Source: Flavobacteriaceae bacterium PS02293 | GTDB taxonomy: Bacteria > Bacteroidota > Bacteroidia > Flavobacteriales > Weeksellaceae | Assembly (NCBI GenBank): GCA_029960045.1 | Contig: JASCOV010000002.1 | Span: forward strand, 620,001 to 684,000 | Reading direction: 5' to 3' | DNA length: 64,000 bases | Shown here: piece by piece, positions 17,884 to 27,359 of the stretch | How positions within the stretch are numbered: the first letter of the stretch is position 1 | Layout of the letters: the number at the start of each line of letters is the position of its first letter | The notes under the pieces: generated by a model | The model's input: the letters and a program-made list of their open reading frames with translations, nothing else | What the model was told of the DNA's origin: nothing | Databases searched by the model: none | Made by a program: the position numbers and the translations under genes

Positions 17884-18915
17884 TTATTTCCTCTCAAAAA
17901 ACCTCAATGCTTCCAAAACATTCTGATCTTTCATCGTATCTTCAAAGTTATCCTGTTTTGATACTAAGATATCCGGAATTATCTGCTCGTGAAAAATTCC
18001 ATTTCTGTCACTGTCATAGCCTATGGTTAATGCCAATATAGCACTGAAGGGCAAATCCACCTGTATATTAGTCGTTGTTGCGCCATAAGTTTTTTCGCCT
18101 ATGAAGATGGTGTTTGGTCTGCTTTGGAAGGCGAGTGCTGTCACTTCTCCGGAACTTGCGGTGTAGATGCCGGTGATTATGGCAACTTTTGCTTTGTCCA
18201 ATAATTCACCATTTGGAGTGATGAATGGGACAATGTTAGAACCATCAAGATATTTTCCTTTATTAAGCTTTACTAAGGTTTCTTGTTTTTTATTAAGGTC
18301 CAGCTTTCCCCAAATGTCATTATCTCCCAAAAAATCATACAAAGCCAAAAGCATAGGCATAGAGTTTCCTCCAGGATTGAAACGTAGATCTATGATCCAA
18401 CCTTGCGGATGTTCTTTGGTTTTGATGGCTGAAATCTGATCGTACATCGGCTGTGCTATTTTGGAAATGCTCTTAGCACTTGTATCCATAAAGGTCATTC
18501 CGGGCATCAGAATGTAGGCGTATTTGTCGTTCAGCATCTTTACTTCGAAAGCTGGTTTAGTGGCGTATTTTTTTCGCCATTCTTCGCTCACGGCATCTTT
18601 GGGAATTACTTTTCCTGTGCCGGCGTATTTGGTATTCTGATAATAAATGCCACAGTGATTAGCATTGATTTTATCAAACAGTGGCTTGATCTCGCTCAAT
18701 GACTTTTTAAAGTTACTATACTGGCTTAGATTCTTTTTAGTTTCTGTTTCTACTTCATTCCAATTGACTGAGTTCTTGTGTAAATATCCTTTTTTAAGAA
18801 CAGAGAAGAGTTCATCATAAAATACCTTGATACTGTCTTTAGAACTTGATTGTTTCTGAGCATAATTAAGGATCGATAAACTGAAAATAAAAAATAAGGC
18901 TAATAGTTTTTTCAT
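17884..18915 (-). CDS. S41-family peptidase (tail-specific protease-like)
   Basis: 343 residues with signal peptide MKKLLALFFIFSLSILNYAQ. The S41 catalytic domain is shown by IIDLRFNPGGN, a serine in YTASSGE (about residues 254-255) and the lysine context IFIGEKTYG. There is no obvious PDZ domain, so this is a short secreted C-terminal-processing-type peptidase. A 50-base gap separates it from the small membrane protein downstream. Natural substrate unknown. Confidence 0.85.
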   Translation of the reverse strand: MKKLLALFFIFSLSILNYAQKQSSSKDSIKVFYDELFSVLKKGYLHKNSVNWNEVETETKKNLSQYSNFKKSLSEIKPLFDKINANHCGIYYQNTKYAGTGKVIPKDAVSEEWRKKYATKPAFEVKMLNDKYAYILMPGMTFMDTSAKSISKIAQPMYDQISAIKTKEHPQGWIIDLRFNPGGNSMPMLLALYDFLGDNDIWGKLDLNKKQETLVKLNKGKYLDGSNIVPFITPNGELLDKAKVAIITGIYTASSGEVTALAFQSRPNTIFIGEKTYGATTTNIQVDLPFSAILALTIGYDSDRNGIFHEQIIPDILVSKQDNFEDTMKDQNVLEALRFFERK

Positions 18916-18975
18916 AAAGCTTCAGTAAAAAATCTGAGTTTCAAATATCTGAAATAATCAATTAAACATCAAATT

Positions 18976-19001
18976 AAAAACCGCTTTCTACTGCGGTTTT
19001 T
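18976..19001 (-). terminator. Intrinsic terminator of the 19030-20538 gene set
   Basis: Stem AAAAACCGC / GCGGTTTTT with a 7-base loop; the leftward transcript ends in a T run. Confidence 0.8.
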
Positions 19002-19029
19002 AATTCAATTTTATAGTCTGTTGTGATAG

Positions 19030-19416
19030 TTACTTGATCTGTTCCGGTTCTTTCACTTTCATATAAGTGAAGGTTCCAAGGTCTTTGTACGTCATCACAC
19101 GTCTGTCTTTATCAAAATAATCAATCTTGAAGGTTACGGGAATTAATGTTGAAGTAATTGTCAGTTCTGTATTGTCGTTAGAAAAGTGCCATTTTCCTTT
19201 GTGGCTTTCAGTGCCAATCAGACTTTCAAATGTCTTATCATCATTGAAAACCTGATAAACCTGATCAGATTTGAAATAACCTTGGATATCTTTTTCCTTT
19301 CCATTCTTCACCCACTTCACAAGTTGCCATTTTCCAAATAATTCCTGAGAAGTCTGTGCGCTAACGCTGATGAATACGATAGCGAAAAACGCTAAAAATA
19401 GTTTCTTAGTTGTCAT
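19030..19416 (-). CDS. Lipocalin-like secreted protein
   Basis: 128 residues with signal peptide ending SVSAQ. The mature part begins LFGKWQLVKWVKNGKE, the G-x-W start of lipocalin-like domains, followed by short strands. This fold often binds small hydrophobic molecules; the ligand is unknown. Third gene of a closely packed leftward set (15 bases from the next). Confidence 0.6.
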   Translation of the reverse strand: MTTKKLFLAFFAIVFISVSAQTSQELFGKWQLVKWVKNGKEKDIQGYFKSDQVYQVFNDDKTFESLIGTESHKGKWHFSNDNTELTITSTLIPVTFKIDYFDKDRRVMTYKDLGTFTYMKVKEPEQIK

Positions 19417-19431
19417 AGTTTTTATAGTTTG

Positions 19432-19929
19432 TTATAAAGTTTTACGTACGCTTACATCCGGAGCTTCTCCTTGTGGAACGATGAAAATGGTGCTATCACT
19501 CACAGAATCTCCATTGTCCAAAAAGTAACCTGACACTACCGGGATTACGAAGCTTTGATATTTACCGTCTTTGGTATATGCCCAATACGTTACGTTGAGG
19601 TTCTGAGGTTTCAGTTTTAGCGCTATTTTTTTGGAGGTCAGTTTGGCACCAGTTGCATTGATACAGTTCAGTTCCACCAGTTCTGTATTGGTTACCATTT
19701 GCGGTGCGTTGCTCATTCTTAGGCTAAAATCCTTACCTGATTTGTTCACCAGCGTTGCCGAAACTTTATAGCGGTCATAGTTTTTGCCGCCTGCCGTTAC
19801 AGCCTCTTTGTTCAGGATATTGAAAGTCACGGCAAGTCCATCAACCGTTACAGTTTGGCCGTCTGTGATTTTCTGCGCACTCAGACTTGTGAAAACCATT
19901 AATAATACAAGAGGAATTAGTTTTTTCAT
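19432..19929 (-). CDS. Secreted protein of unknown function
   Basis: 165 residues with signal peptide MKKLIPLVLLMVFTSLSAQ. The rest is predicted beta-rich, resembling an immunoglobulin-like fold (LVNKSGKDFSLRMSN, VTYWAYTKDGKYQSF). No catalytic motif is recognised. It lies 12 bases downstream of the lipoprotein gene at 19942 and upstream of the lipocalin-like gene, so the three are likely one unit. Confidence 0.65.
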   Translation of the reverse strand: MKKLIPLVLLMVFTSLSAQKITDGQTVTVDGLAVTFNILNKEAVTAGGKNYDRYKVSATLVNKSGKDFSLRMSNAPQMVTNTELVELNCINATGAKLTSKKIALKLKPQNLNVTYWAYTKDGKYQSFVIPVVSGYFLDNGDSVSDSTIFIVPQGEAPDVSVRKTL

Positions 19930-19941
19930 AATTAGAATATT

Positions 19942-20538
19942 TTAGAAAGTGTATTCTGCTTGATCACCTACGAATATACCACCTTCCTTATCGCTTGGTT
20001 TTTTAAACGAGTTGGGTAGGACAGATGGGTTGGATGGATATTTCCCATTCTCATAGGTCAGAGCTTTCCACGTGTTATCGTTTTGGAAGTACAGAATTTT
20101 CCAGCCATTTTTCATTTCCGGGTCGGCGTAAATTGGTGGTCTTGTTACCGTGAATTTTGTAATAGGTTTCAAATGGTCATTCAGCAAAAGCATAGCACAA
20201 CCACCAGTACCACAGAAGTAAGGCGTATAGAAACTCACAAAGACTTCCATCTTCCCGTCGCCGTTCAGGTCAATCTGTTGGTAGTGGAATTTTCGTTCGC
20301 TCATTGTGATGGCTTTCAGGTCTCCAGGTGTTAGATACTCGTTGGCAATGTAATGCGCAATTTTCTCTGCGGTGTCTTTCTTGTCTTGATGTTCTAGCTT
20401 GGGTTTGGCGGTCACGGTGTCGCTCAGTGAGAGTTTCTGAGGTTCTGGAACTGGGTTGGTTTCTGTCTTATTGCATTGAAAGGTCAGGAATACGACAGAT
20501 GTCAAAATAAGAAATCGGGTTATGAGATGCTTTTTCAT
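19942..20538 (-). CDS. Lipoprotein with an EF-hand/FG-GAP-like calcium loop
   Basis: 198 residues. The N-terminus ends in a lipobox-like LTFQC (lipidated Cys near residue 22). A DLNGDGKMEV loop (about 95-104) looks like a calcium-binding repeat, and a GTGGC motif follows. Proteins with this pair of motifs are common surface lipoproteins in Bacteroidota; function unknown. First gene of the leftward three-gene set. Confidence 0.65.
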   Translation of the reverse strand: MKKHLITRFLILTSVVFLTFQCNKTETNPVPEPQKLSLSDTVTAKPKLEHQDKKDTAEKIAHYIANEYLTPGDLKAITMSERKFHYQQIDLNGDGKMEVFVSFYTPYFCGTGGCAMLLLNDHLKPITKFTVTRPPIYADPEMKNGWKILYFQNDNTWKALTYENGKYPSNPSVLPNSFKKPSDKEGGIFVGDQAEYTF

Positions 20539-20544
20539 AATCAG

Positions 20545-20663
20545 AATTTATTTCTCTAAGTTACGCCAATTATCCAAAACCTTTGATGACTGATGTCAAA
20601 TAATCTTTAATTTTTGAGAAAAATAAAACTGCACTTTGGGAGGGCGGTTTATGCGATGATGTC
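20545..20663. repeat. Duplicated intergenic block, copy A
   Basis: About 120 bases alignable end to end with 21351-21470: shared ...AAGTTAC..., CTTTGAT-ACTGAT, TTAATTTTT and a terminator hairpin followed by ATG.GAT-GATGTC. Each copy lies between two leftward genes. Confidence 0.7.
20625..20650 (-). terminator. Terminator-like hairpin in block A
   Basis: Stem AAACTGC / GCGGTTT with a G-T pair, downstream of the gene at 20717. Confidence 0.6.
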
Positions 20664-20716
20664 TTGAATTATAGTTTAATATAAAATAAAAGATTGTAAA
20701 TCTATGACTTGTATTA

Positions 20717-21292
20717 TTAGCTGTAGTTTTTATTATAATTAGGATCAAGACGTACAAAGAAATCAGTTTTTGGTTTTAATTCGACCTCTATTGGGTAATT
20801 TTTTAAATCATTTTCAGTTATAGTGTAGATGGTTAAATTTATTGATGACAGATTAATGACCTGTATAATGTCTTTGTAGTTTTTAACATAAATTTTCTCA
20901 TCACTAATTTGTAAATTAGAAATATTACCAGTAAATAAAACGGTAACGGTCAGATCTTCGAATTTTACAATATATTCTCTATGTTTTTCTCCATAAATTA
21001 TGACTAATTGATTTCCAAACCATTTGATGTAATGAAATCTAAACCCATAATCCGAATGGTTGCTTATTGGTTTCCAACTTAAAATCATTCCATTGGAATG
21101 CCTAATCTTTACCCAGCTTTTTCCAACTTCCTCGTCTTGATACCAGGCAAGCTTGTTTCCATCAATAGCAATGTTTTGGTATTCGATGCTATGACTTCCT
21201 TTTTCAACTCTCCATTGTATTGTCCCGTTCTCATTCAATACATCAAAGCCTTCATCCCAAAGATGTTCTTCTATTTCTTTCCAGAATTCCAT
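20717..21292 (-). CDS. Cytoplasmic protein of unknown function
   Basis: 191 residues from the ATG at 21292 (the open frame extends to a GTG at 21322). No signal peptide. The sequence is rich in Trp, Tyr and short beta strands (WVKIRHSNGMILSW, IKWFGNQLVIIYGEK), suggesting a beta-propeller-like or immunity-protein-like fold, but no family is recognised. Single gene flanked by the two copies of the duplicated intergenic block. Confidence 0.6.
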   Translation of the reverse strand: MEFWKEIEEHLWDEGFDVLNENGTIQWRVEKGSHSIEYQNIAIDGNKLAWYQDEEVGKSWVKIRHSNGMILSWKPISNHSDYGFRFHYIKWFGNQLVIIYGEKHREYIVKFEDLTVTVLFTGNISNLQISDEKIYVKNYKDIIQVINLSSINLTIYTITENDLKNYPIEVELKPKTDFFVRLDPNYNKNYS

Positions 21293-21350
21293 TTTTTTAT
21301 TTAATTTTAAGGTTAAGAACACAATTTATTCATTTTTGCCTTGCTGGAAA

Positions 21351-21470
21351 AACTTATTCCCGAAGTTACAAGATTTCTTCAAAAGCTTTGATAACTGATT
21401 CTTTATAATCCTTAATTTTTACAAATAATAAAACCGCACTTTGAGAGAGCGGTTTTATGAGATTGATGTC
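21351..21470. repeat. Duplicated intergenic block, copy B
   Basis: Homologous over its length with 20545-20663. A third, weaker match to its left part lies at about 27411-27480 (CTAAGTTACAAGATTTCC). Confidence 0.7.
21430..21456 (-). terminator. Terminator hairpin in block B
   Basis: Perfect stem AAAACCGC / GCGGTTTT downstream of the gene ending at 21501. Confidence 0.75.
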
Positions 21471-21500
21471 GTGGATTTTTATCCGTGACTTTGATTGTTT

Positions 21501-22634
21501 TTATTCTTTCGAGAATTCTTTACTTTTAGTGACTTTCGGGATATAGATAAGGTAATCATAACCCTTTATAACTCTCGATAGGTAAACATCATCTATTTTT
21601 AGCTTGTTTTGCAAAATAGATTTCTTTAGAGGTCTTAAATCAAAGCAGTACCATTGTTCATCTTTTGCCACATTTAGAAAAGATTTAAAACTACTGTCAT
21701 CATCTCTGTCTCCTTTTCCAACAATCATTAGGTGTAACGATTTTCTATAATTAGCCTCTTCAATATTAGAGATGAGGTTACCAATATCATAAATATCAGT
21801 TTTTGTTAATATCGTTTCGCCTTTTGGAAGATGGTTCGCACCAAATTTGAAAAGATTCTTTTTATTTTTCCAATCAGGCAATTGGGTTAGTAAGATATTT
21901 TTCAGCAGTTGAATCCTTAAGGGATGGTTTCTTTTAGTATAAATCTCTCTACTTAGCTTCAGGTCTTCAATTTCTTTTCGCTCTTTGTCAGAAAGTTTTA
22001 GCGTCAGTAATAAGTCTATTTTTTGAAGACAATCTTCAGAGAGCAGGTAGTATTTTTCAAGACCCTCTTTAGATGCAGCGAGTTTCGAATTATGAAGCAT
22101 TTGCTCATAGACCTCAATCGCTTTTTTGTTTTTCGAAGCTTCTTTTAAGGTTGAAATAATCATTTGGTCTGCAGAAACGCTAATCTGTTCTACACCATAT
22201 ATTTTGGTATTGCGCTTAACCAAATCCTTAACCAAAGCAAATTCGGGTTCGTGCTCCAGAAAAGAAAAGTTGGTACTATATTCTTTAACAAAAGAATTGA
22301 GTTTTTCAGCAGGTAGATATTTAATTTTGGTTTCGATTATATCTATGGAATAAGGGTCAACTTCAAGAAAATAATTGTCAAACTTAACCTCATTGATAAC
22401 AGCATTGGTAAAATAAGGAACTTCGTTTGTAAAATGCGTTTCTCCCAACAAAACAGAATTCGATTGTTTTATTTCATTGAGCAAGACATCCCATCCTTTT
22501 CCCTGAAATGAAATGTTTTTATCAGTTTGGAAAGCAAAACCGTTCTTTTGAACTAAACTGTCAAGCACTGTGTTTTGAGCATAATTAAAATTTGTAATGA
22601 ATAATGTAAGAAACAATAATGTTAATTTTTTCAT
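21501..22634 (-). CDS. Secreted protein of the ChaN / erythromycin-esterase-like superfamily
   Basis: 377 residues with signal peptide MKKLTLLFLTLFITNFNYAQ. Two motifs recall the EreA/ChaN/TraB-type fold: SVLLGETHF (about 58-66) and LFKFGANHL (about 268-276), with a helical, lysine-rich middle. In relatives these His/Glu positions bind metal or haem or perform hydrolysis. The precise activity cannot be assigned; macrolide esterase is possible but not supported. Probably monocistronic, with block B downstream. Confidence 0.55.
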   Translation of the reverse strand: MKKLTLLFLTLFITNFNYAQNTVLDSLVQKNGFAFQTDKNISFQGKGWDVLLNEIKQSNSVLLGETHFTNEVPYFTNAVINEVKFDNYFLEVDPYSIDIIETKIKYLPAEKLNSFVKEYSTNFSFLEHEPEFALVKDLVKRNTKIYGVEQISVSADQMIISTLKEASKNKKAIEVYEQMLHNSKLAASKEGLEKYYLLSEDCLQKIDLLLTLKLSDKERKEIEDLKLSREIYTKRNHPLRIQLLKNILLTQLPDWKNKKNLFKFGANHLPKGETILTKTDIYDIGNLISNIEEANYRKSLHLMIVGKGDRDDDSSFKSFLNVAKDEQWYCFDLRPLKKSILQNKLKIDDVYLSRVIKGYDYLIYIPKVTKSKEFSKE

Positions 22635-22786
22635 TTTATGGTTATCGAATTTGTATTATAATAACGTACAGCCGTCCCCTTACTACAAGAGGTTTCGGGC
22701 TAAATTAACGCTATTTTTCCGGCTAACCAAATTCTCACAAATAATGACTAATTTTTAAATTAAGTTAAATTTTAAATCTAATATTG

Positions 22787-24235
22787 TTATTTCATCAACA
22801 ATTGATACTTTAATTGAGCCTCATTATCTTCTGGCTCTTTTTCAAGGTGTAACTTTAGATATTCAAGCGCTTGTTGTTTTTGACCTGAGACTCTATAGGC
22901 CTCACTGATGTAATAATAACCATTATTTGAGTTGGGGAAAAAGTGAAGATTTAACTTAAACAAATCTATTGCCTGATTCGTCTTTTTTTCGAACAATTGC
23001 TTATAAGCATATCTTTCAATCAGATTTTCTCTTAATGAATATTTCTTTGAGTTTTGTTCTATTGCCTTAATGCCAGCTTCATAACCTTTATCGCGTACGG
23101 TTTTGATGATATCTTTAGTGTAAAAGAAATTTTCAATGGATGGAGCTGAACCCACTAATTGTTTTTTAATCAGATTACTCGCTTCCCAATAATTTTCGAC
23201 CTCTCCATTGGTTAGAATGATGACAGTGTAGCCCAAATCCGGATAAATCATCAGTTCACAGGCAATACCATCGTGTCCGCCGGTATGTCCAAAGATGCGG
23301 TGCCCGTTGATGGTGTTTTCTTCAAATCCATAGCCGTATTTTCCTTCTCGGTACTTCACTTTGCCTGATGTACAAAGAGCTATGTTTTCTTTGCTCAATA
23401 AAATATTGTTTTGTAAAGCATTGGCAAAATTCAGCAAATCGTCAGCTGTTGAATAGCCGCCACCAGCAGGCGTTCCTTTGGCTAAATTTGAGTAAATGTT
23501 ATTTTTCCATTGCCCCGGTTCTTCCAATGATATTGTGTAGCCGGTTGCCAAATTTGGAATCGCATTATCCAATTCGTAAGCATCCGTATTAATCATTTTT
23601 GCAGGTTGATAGATATGTTCTTTTACAAAATCAAAATAATTCTGACCCGACACCTTTTCAATAATCAATCCTAAAACCATATATCCGGAATTGCTGTACA
23701 AGAAATCAGTACCAGAAGCAAAAGACAGTTTTTTATCTACAAACAACGGAAGGTAATCTGAAACTGTTTTGAACTTTTCCTTTGCAAGCTTATCATATTC
23801 CTCCCAAAAACTGGACATTCCGGAAGTGTGCGTTAATAATTGATGGATGGCCACAGAGTCGGCAACCGTTTTATTGGGATAATTTGTAAGATATTGACCT
23901 ACTTTATCCTGAAGCGAAATTTTCCCGGATTCCACCAATTGCATAATAGCGATTGCCGTGAACATCTTGTTGATAGAAGCTAAATTAAACTTCGTGTCTG
24001 GTTTATTTTTAACGCGGTCTGGCAAATTGGAAAAACCAAACGCTTCTCTATAAATTGGTTTGCCTTCTTTTGCAATAAGGACAACTCCGCTTAGGTTATT
24101 TTCTTTTTCAAGAATTTTTAATTGAGATTTTATTGGATTAATGATGCTTTTCCGATTTTGTGATTGAACCGCAATAGGTTGCAAAAGAGCTATGAAGAAG
24201 ACAGCTGTAATAAAATAGATTTGACGAATTGTCAT
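22787..24235 (-). CDS. Serine hydrolase of the beta-lactamase class C / PBP4* family with C-terminal TPR-like helices
   Basis: 482 residues from the ATG at 24235, which opens a clean signal peptide (MTIRQIYFITAVFFIALLQP); the longer frame would only overlap the AraC gene. Catalytic marks are SINKMF (SxxK), YSNSGY (YxN) and HTGGHDG (the third motif). About 100 C-terminal residues look like tetratricopeptide helices. Members act on D-alanyl or other small amide/ester substrates; resistance should not be assumed. It follows the AraC regulator on the same strand, suggesting joint control. Confidence 0.88.
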   Translation of the reverse strand: MTIRQIYFITAVFFIALLQPIAVQSQNRKSIINPIKSQLKILEKENNLSGVVLIAKEGKPIYREAFGFSNLPDRVKNKPDTKFNLASINKMFTAIAIMQLVESGKISLQDKVGQYLTNYPNKTVADSVAIHQLLTHTSGMSSFWEEYDKLAKEKFKTVSDYLPLFVDKKLSFASGTDFLYSNSGYMVLGLIIEKVSGQNYFDFVKEHIYQPAKMINTDAYELDNAIPNLATGYTISLEEPGQWKNNIYSNLAKGTPAGGGYSTADDLLNFANALQNNILLSKENIALCTSGKVKYREGKYGYGFEENTINGHRIFGHTGGHDGIACELMIYPDLGYTVIILTNGEVENYWEASNLIKKQLVGSAPSIENFFYTKDIIKTVRDKGYEAGIKAIEQNSKKYSLRENLIERYAYKQLFEKKTNQAIDLFKLNLHFFPNSNNGYYYISEAYRVSGQKQQALEYLKLHLEKEPEDNEAQLKYQLLMK

Positions 24236-24308
24236 TGGATATTTTTTATGATTAAGTCGTAAAAATACTTTAATCAACAAACGAAAAATTGTACAATTGT
24301 AAACCCAT

Positions 24309-25142
24309 CTATAAAAACAGCCAGTGAATTTGTTTTTTTTCCAGCGCTGTTGTTTTTTCAAAGAAAACTTTGGGAGAAAACCCTGTCACAGATTTGAATT
24401 CCCTTGTCATATGAGACTGGTCAAAGTAATCAACACTATAGGCAATATTGGTTAAGTTGTTTCTTGCCTTATCGGAAGCATATTTGTTAACCGCATTTCT
24501 AAATCTTAGTATCTTTTTGAATTCAGATGGTGTTTTGCAGATATGCCTGCCAAAGTGTTTGTTCAATGTGGTGCGTGAGATATTATTTTTTTCGCAAAGT
24601 TCTGTAATCGTTAAAGCGTCATTTTCGTCGCACATCATTTCAGACAAAATGGTTTCAAGGAAATTGTGCTGAAACCCTATTAATTTGGATAACCAATAAT
24701 TTTCAATAGCCTCAATTTTTTCGGCATCATTTTGCAAAGAAAGAATATCGATCATCGCTTTTCTATAGTCTTCAAAAGGTACAAATTCAGAAAAGCTTGA
24801 GCTGTTGTAATGGTTTAAGTCTTGCTCCAAAAATGAATTAATCGCCAATGGTTTAAAATAGATGGTGATTTCGTTTATTTTCCCTTCGTATTGCACATAT
24901 ACCGGCTTATTGAAATCAGATACTAGATTGGTTTCCACCTTATTGTCTTCACATTCCCTGATGATTAATTGATTTCCTTTAATAATCGATTTTGACTTTT
25001 CACTGATTGATACAATGGTAAAAATAGAGGGGAACGTTATGTATTTTGCAGGTTCTTCTTCAGCGGTATGGGTGAGGATATAAATACTTTCTATGTATTT
25101 TTTAAGTAAAGAATGGGAAGGGGAATAGACTTTTATTTTCAT
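24309..25142 (-). CDS. AraC-family transcriptional regulator
   Basis: 277 residues. The C-terminal half carries the two helix-turn-helix motifs of AraC (TITELCEKNNISRTTLNKHF and NLTNIAYSVDYFDQSHMTREFKSVTGFSPKVF). The N-terminal 160 residues resemble the DUF6597-type sensor domain of flavobacterial regulators. ATG at 25142 is chosen over the frame opening at 25169. It lies upstream of the serine hydrolase gene, a likely target. Confidence 0.9.
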   Translation of the reverse strand: MKIKVYSPSHSLLKKYIESIYILTHTAEEEPAKYITFPSIFTIVSISEKSKSIIKGNQLIIRECEDNKVETNLVSDFNKPVYVQYEGKINEITIYFKPLAINSFLEQDLNHYNSSSFSEFVPFEDYRKAMIDILSLQNDAEKIEAIENYWLSKLIGFQHNFLETILSEMMCDENDALTITELCEKNNISRTTLNKHFGRHICKTPSEFKKILRFRNAVNKYASDKARNNLTNIAYSVDYFDQSHMTREFKSVTGFSPKVFFEKTTALEKKQIHWLFL

Positions 25143-25225
25143 AGGTTGTAATTGGGAGTTATAGCCCAACTAACTGTTTGTACTTCAATGTCAAAGATTT
25201 GCATCCTTCACTAATAATTATCTTG

Positions 25226-25687
25226 CTAATCTGTGTGTTTTAATGTCCAGTTGTCATTTTTTACATCGTCGTAGCTTAGGTCATATCTTTTCAAATACAT
25301 ATCATTTTCTTTTATGATTTGCCAGTCATTATTTAGAAGGGTCTGTTCATCGAAAACGAATACACTTATTTTCGGGTAATATTTAAACATTGTCTCCCAC
25401 GATTCTGGTTTTGCTCCATTGCTTCTCAAAGCATCATTATTAATGGAGTGTGCCAATACTTTTTGTTTGGGATTATTTCTTGGGTCTGGCGTTCCGTATT
25501 GCGTTAGAATGGTATCAGAACTCCGCAAGATGTATAGGTTTTTATTAGAATTATTTTCAAAAGATATCTTGTAATGGCTGTTTTCGGTTTCTCGAGGTTC
25601 ACACGAGAAAATAGATAATAAGAATAATATAAAAAGAAATGTATTCTTGATTTGAGTTAATTCAAATAATTTTGAGTTTCTTACCAT
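25226..25687 (-). CDS. Small lipoprotein of unknown function
   Basis: 153 residues. A hydrophobic stretch ends FLLSIFSC, giving a lipobox Cys near residue 29. The mature protein has strand-rich segments (HYKISFENNSNKNLYILRSS) and a tail ending DNWTLKHTD. Not recognised. It stands alone upstream of the AraC gene. Confidence 0.6.
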   Translation of the reverse strand: MVRNSKLFELTQIKNTFLFILFLLSIFSCEPRETENSHYKISFENNSNKNLYILRSSDTILTQYGTPDPRNNPKQKVLAHSINNDALRSNGAKPESWETMFKYYPKISVFVFDEQTLLNNDWQIIKENDMYLKRYDLSYDDVKNDNWTLKHTD

Positions 25688-25775
25688 GGTTTTCTTGGTT
25701 TTTAGTCAGATTAATTTGGGTACTAAAATAATATTATTAACTCTAATTATTCTACAATAATTGTAATGACAAGAA

Positions 25776-25826
25776 TTTGTAATCTTAGCCTTAATGTTTA
25801 AATGTTGAAAAAACACGGATTACAAA
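25776..25826. repeat. Inverted repeat TTTGTAATC ... GATTACAAA
   Basis: Perfect 9-base arms spaced by 33 bases in the gap before the leftward small-lipoprotein gene. Possible operator or chance in A+T-rich sequence. Confidence 0.35.
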
Positions 25827-25867
25827 TCACCATATCGGAATTCTGCTAGGAAAAGAACATTGTCGTT

Positions 25868-26368
25868 TTATTCAGTTATTGTTAAGTCCTTATACATAAT
25901 GTAAGTATCAACAAGTCCCAATGTTTTGTGTCTGAAAGCCTTTGGTGTTGTGCCGATAATATCAAACCCAAATTTCTGCCACAACTTTACAGCACCTTCA
26001 TTGGTGCTTACTACGATATTGAATTGTATTCCTAAAAATCCCTTGTCTTTGGCAAATTTTAGGGAGTGTTCACAAAGCAATTTTCCTGTGCCACGTCCAT
26101 GAAATTTTGGGTTTACCATATAACCGCAATTGGCAATATGGTTTCCCAAATCAATTTGGTTGGGCTTGATAAAGTAAGTTCCCAATATCTCATCATTATC
26201 GTCTACCGCAACAAAAGTGTCCATATAGTCTGCAAACCAATGATGATGCAAAGTCTCTTTGGGTGTATTAGGGTCAAAAACATAAGTGTCTCCTGTCGAA
26301 ATAACGTTTGTGAAGATGTCCCAAACTTTGTCGTAATCTTTTTGCTCGTCTGCTTTTCTGATAGTCAT
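25868..26368 (-). CDS. GNAT-family N-acetyltransferase
   Basis: 166 residues with the GNAT fold: the acetyl-CoA loop is in NPKFHGRGTGKLLCEHSL (R/Q-x-x-G-x-G/A variant GRGTGK), preceded by strand GTYFIKPNQI and followed by GFLGIQFNIVVSTNEGAVKLWQKFGF. Relatives acetylate small amines or protein N-termini; the substrate is unknown. It starts 37 bases after the gene at 26406 ends, on the same strand. Confidence 0.9.
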   Translation of the reverse strand: MTIRKADEQKDYDKVWDIFTNVISTGDTYVFDPNTPKETLHHHWFADYMDTFVAVDDNDEILGTYFIKPNQIDLGNHIANCGYMVNPKFHGRGTGKLLCEHSLKFAKDKGFLGIQFNIVVSTNEGAVKLWQKFGFDIIGTTPKAFRHKTLGLVDTYIMYKDLTITE

Positions 26369-26405
26369 TATAAATCCTTTGTTATTGATTTTGTCTTGTT
26401 GATTT

Positions 26406-27359
26406 CTATTTATTTAATTTTTCTAATTCCGGCAACTCACTTTTATACTTTTCAACGTCCCAAACTAAATTCCAAGTTTTAACATAGTCAGAGATCGGAC
26501 CTAAGCCAACTTCTGTTCTTCTTTTATCTACATTGTCAGGGTCGATCAAAGGTAAAACATAGTGCGTATTGTCTTTCGGATTGATTCCTATCTGACTGCC
26601 GTAGATTTGTTTTCTACCTTCTCTGATTTCGATTCTGTCAATCAACAAAGCTAAGGAACCTGAATTTGCATTTCCTTTTGCTACAGCTTCTTTCATCATT
26701 GGTAAATATTTCTTTTGCGTCTCCAAATCTGAATGTTGAATCACAAGAAATATGGCGCTATTGGCTTGTGTACCTACTTTGTCTTTTCCAACCCAACCTT
26801 TTTCATCTAATATCTTTTTTACTTTCAATAAGTTAATGGAGTCATTCTTAAGAGTTATCTTCCAAAGGTCTTGCATTTCTTTAGAATCATCACTGTGGGT
26901 TTTTAGCGTTTCATGGATTTGCTTTCTATATTTTTGGTCTTCCTCAAGAATGGTCAACAATTCAGCCTGCAATGGTTTGTCATAATTGGCTTCTACTAAC
27001 TCTAATTTTTTCTCCAACTTTTCAATCGTTTTCCCCCATTCTTTTTTTGAATGTAGATTTTCTAAATCATTATCAGACTTTAAGTGCGCCAGATTTGTCC
27101 AACCATTTTCTATGGATAAGTTCAACCATTTGAATGCATTTTTTGTATTTCCTGCTAAAGAAGATGTGCATGCACCATTATATAAGTGACTAGGATTTTT
27201 GCTTTCGATTTTAAAAGCTTTATCATATAAATCAGCAGACATTTTATAATCTTTTGCTTCATATAATCTATTAGCTTCACCTATCAATGTTGAATATTCT
27301 TGAGCATTAACGCTTGTGAATAAAAATAACAACAACAACGTATAAATATGGTCTCTCAT
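26406..27359 (-). CDS. Secreted TPR / DUF6624-type protein
   Basis: 317 residues with signal peptide MRDHIYTLLLLFLFTSVNAQ. Tetratricopeptide-like helices (about 25-95) are followed by a C-terminal domain with EEDQKYRKQI, IQHSDLETQKKYLPMM and IEIREGRKQIYGSQIG, which resembles the DUF6624 family (assignment from memory). Function unknown. Confidence 0.68.
   Translation of the reverse strand: MRDHIYTLLLLFLFTSVNAQEYSTLIGEANRLYEAKDYKMSADLYDKAFKIESKNPSHLYNGACTSSLAGNTKNAFKWLNLSIENGWTNLAHLKSDNDLENLHSKKEWGKTIEKLEKKLELVEANYDKPLQAELLTILEEDQKYRKQIHETLKTHSDDSKEMQDLWKITLKNDSINLLKVKKILDEKGWVGKDKVGTQANSAIFLVIQHSDLETQKKYLPMMKEAVAKGNANSGSLALLIDRIEIREGRKQIYGSQIGINPKDNTHYVLPLIDPDNVDKRRTEVGLGPISDYVKTWNLVWDVEKYKSELPELEKLNK

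Noticed and set aside
22661..22715. Possible intergenic repeat remnant (AACGTACAGCC ... GGTTTCGGGCTAA)
   Set aside because: Looks like a Bacteroidota intergenic repeat but no second full copy is in the window; only a TAACGTTTCGGG fragment at about 27389 resembles it.
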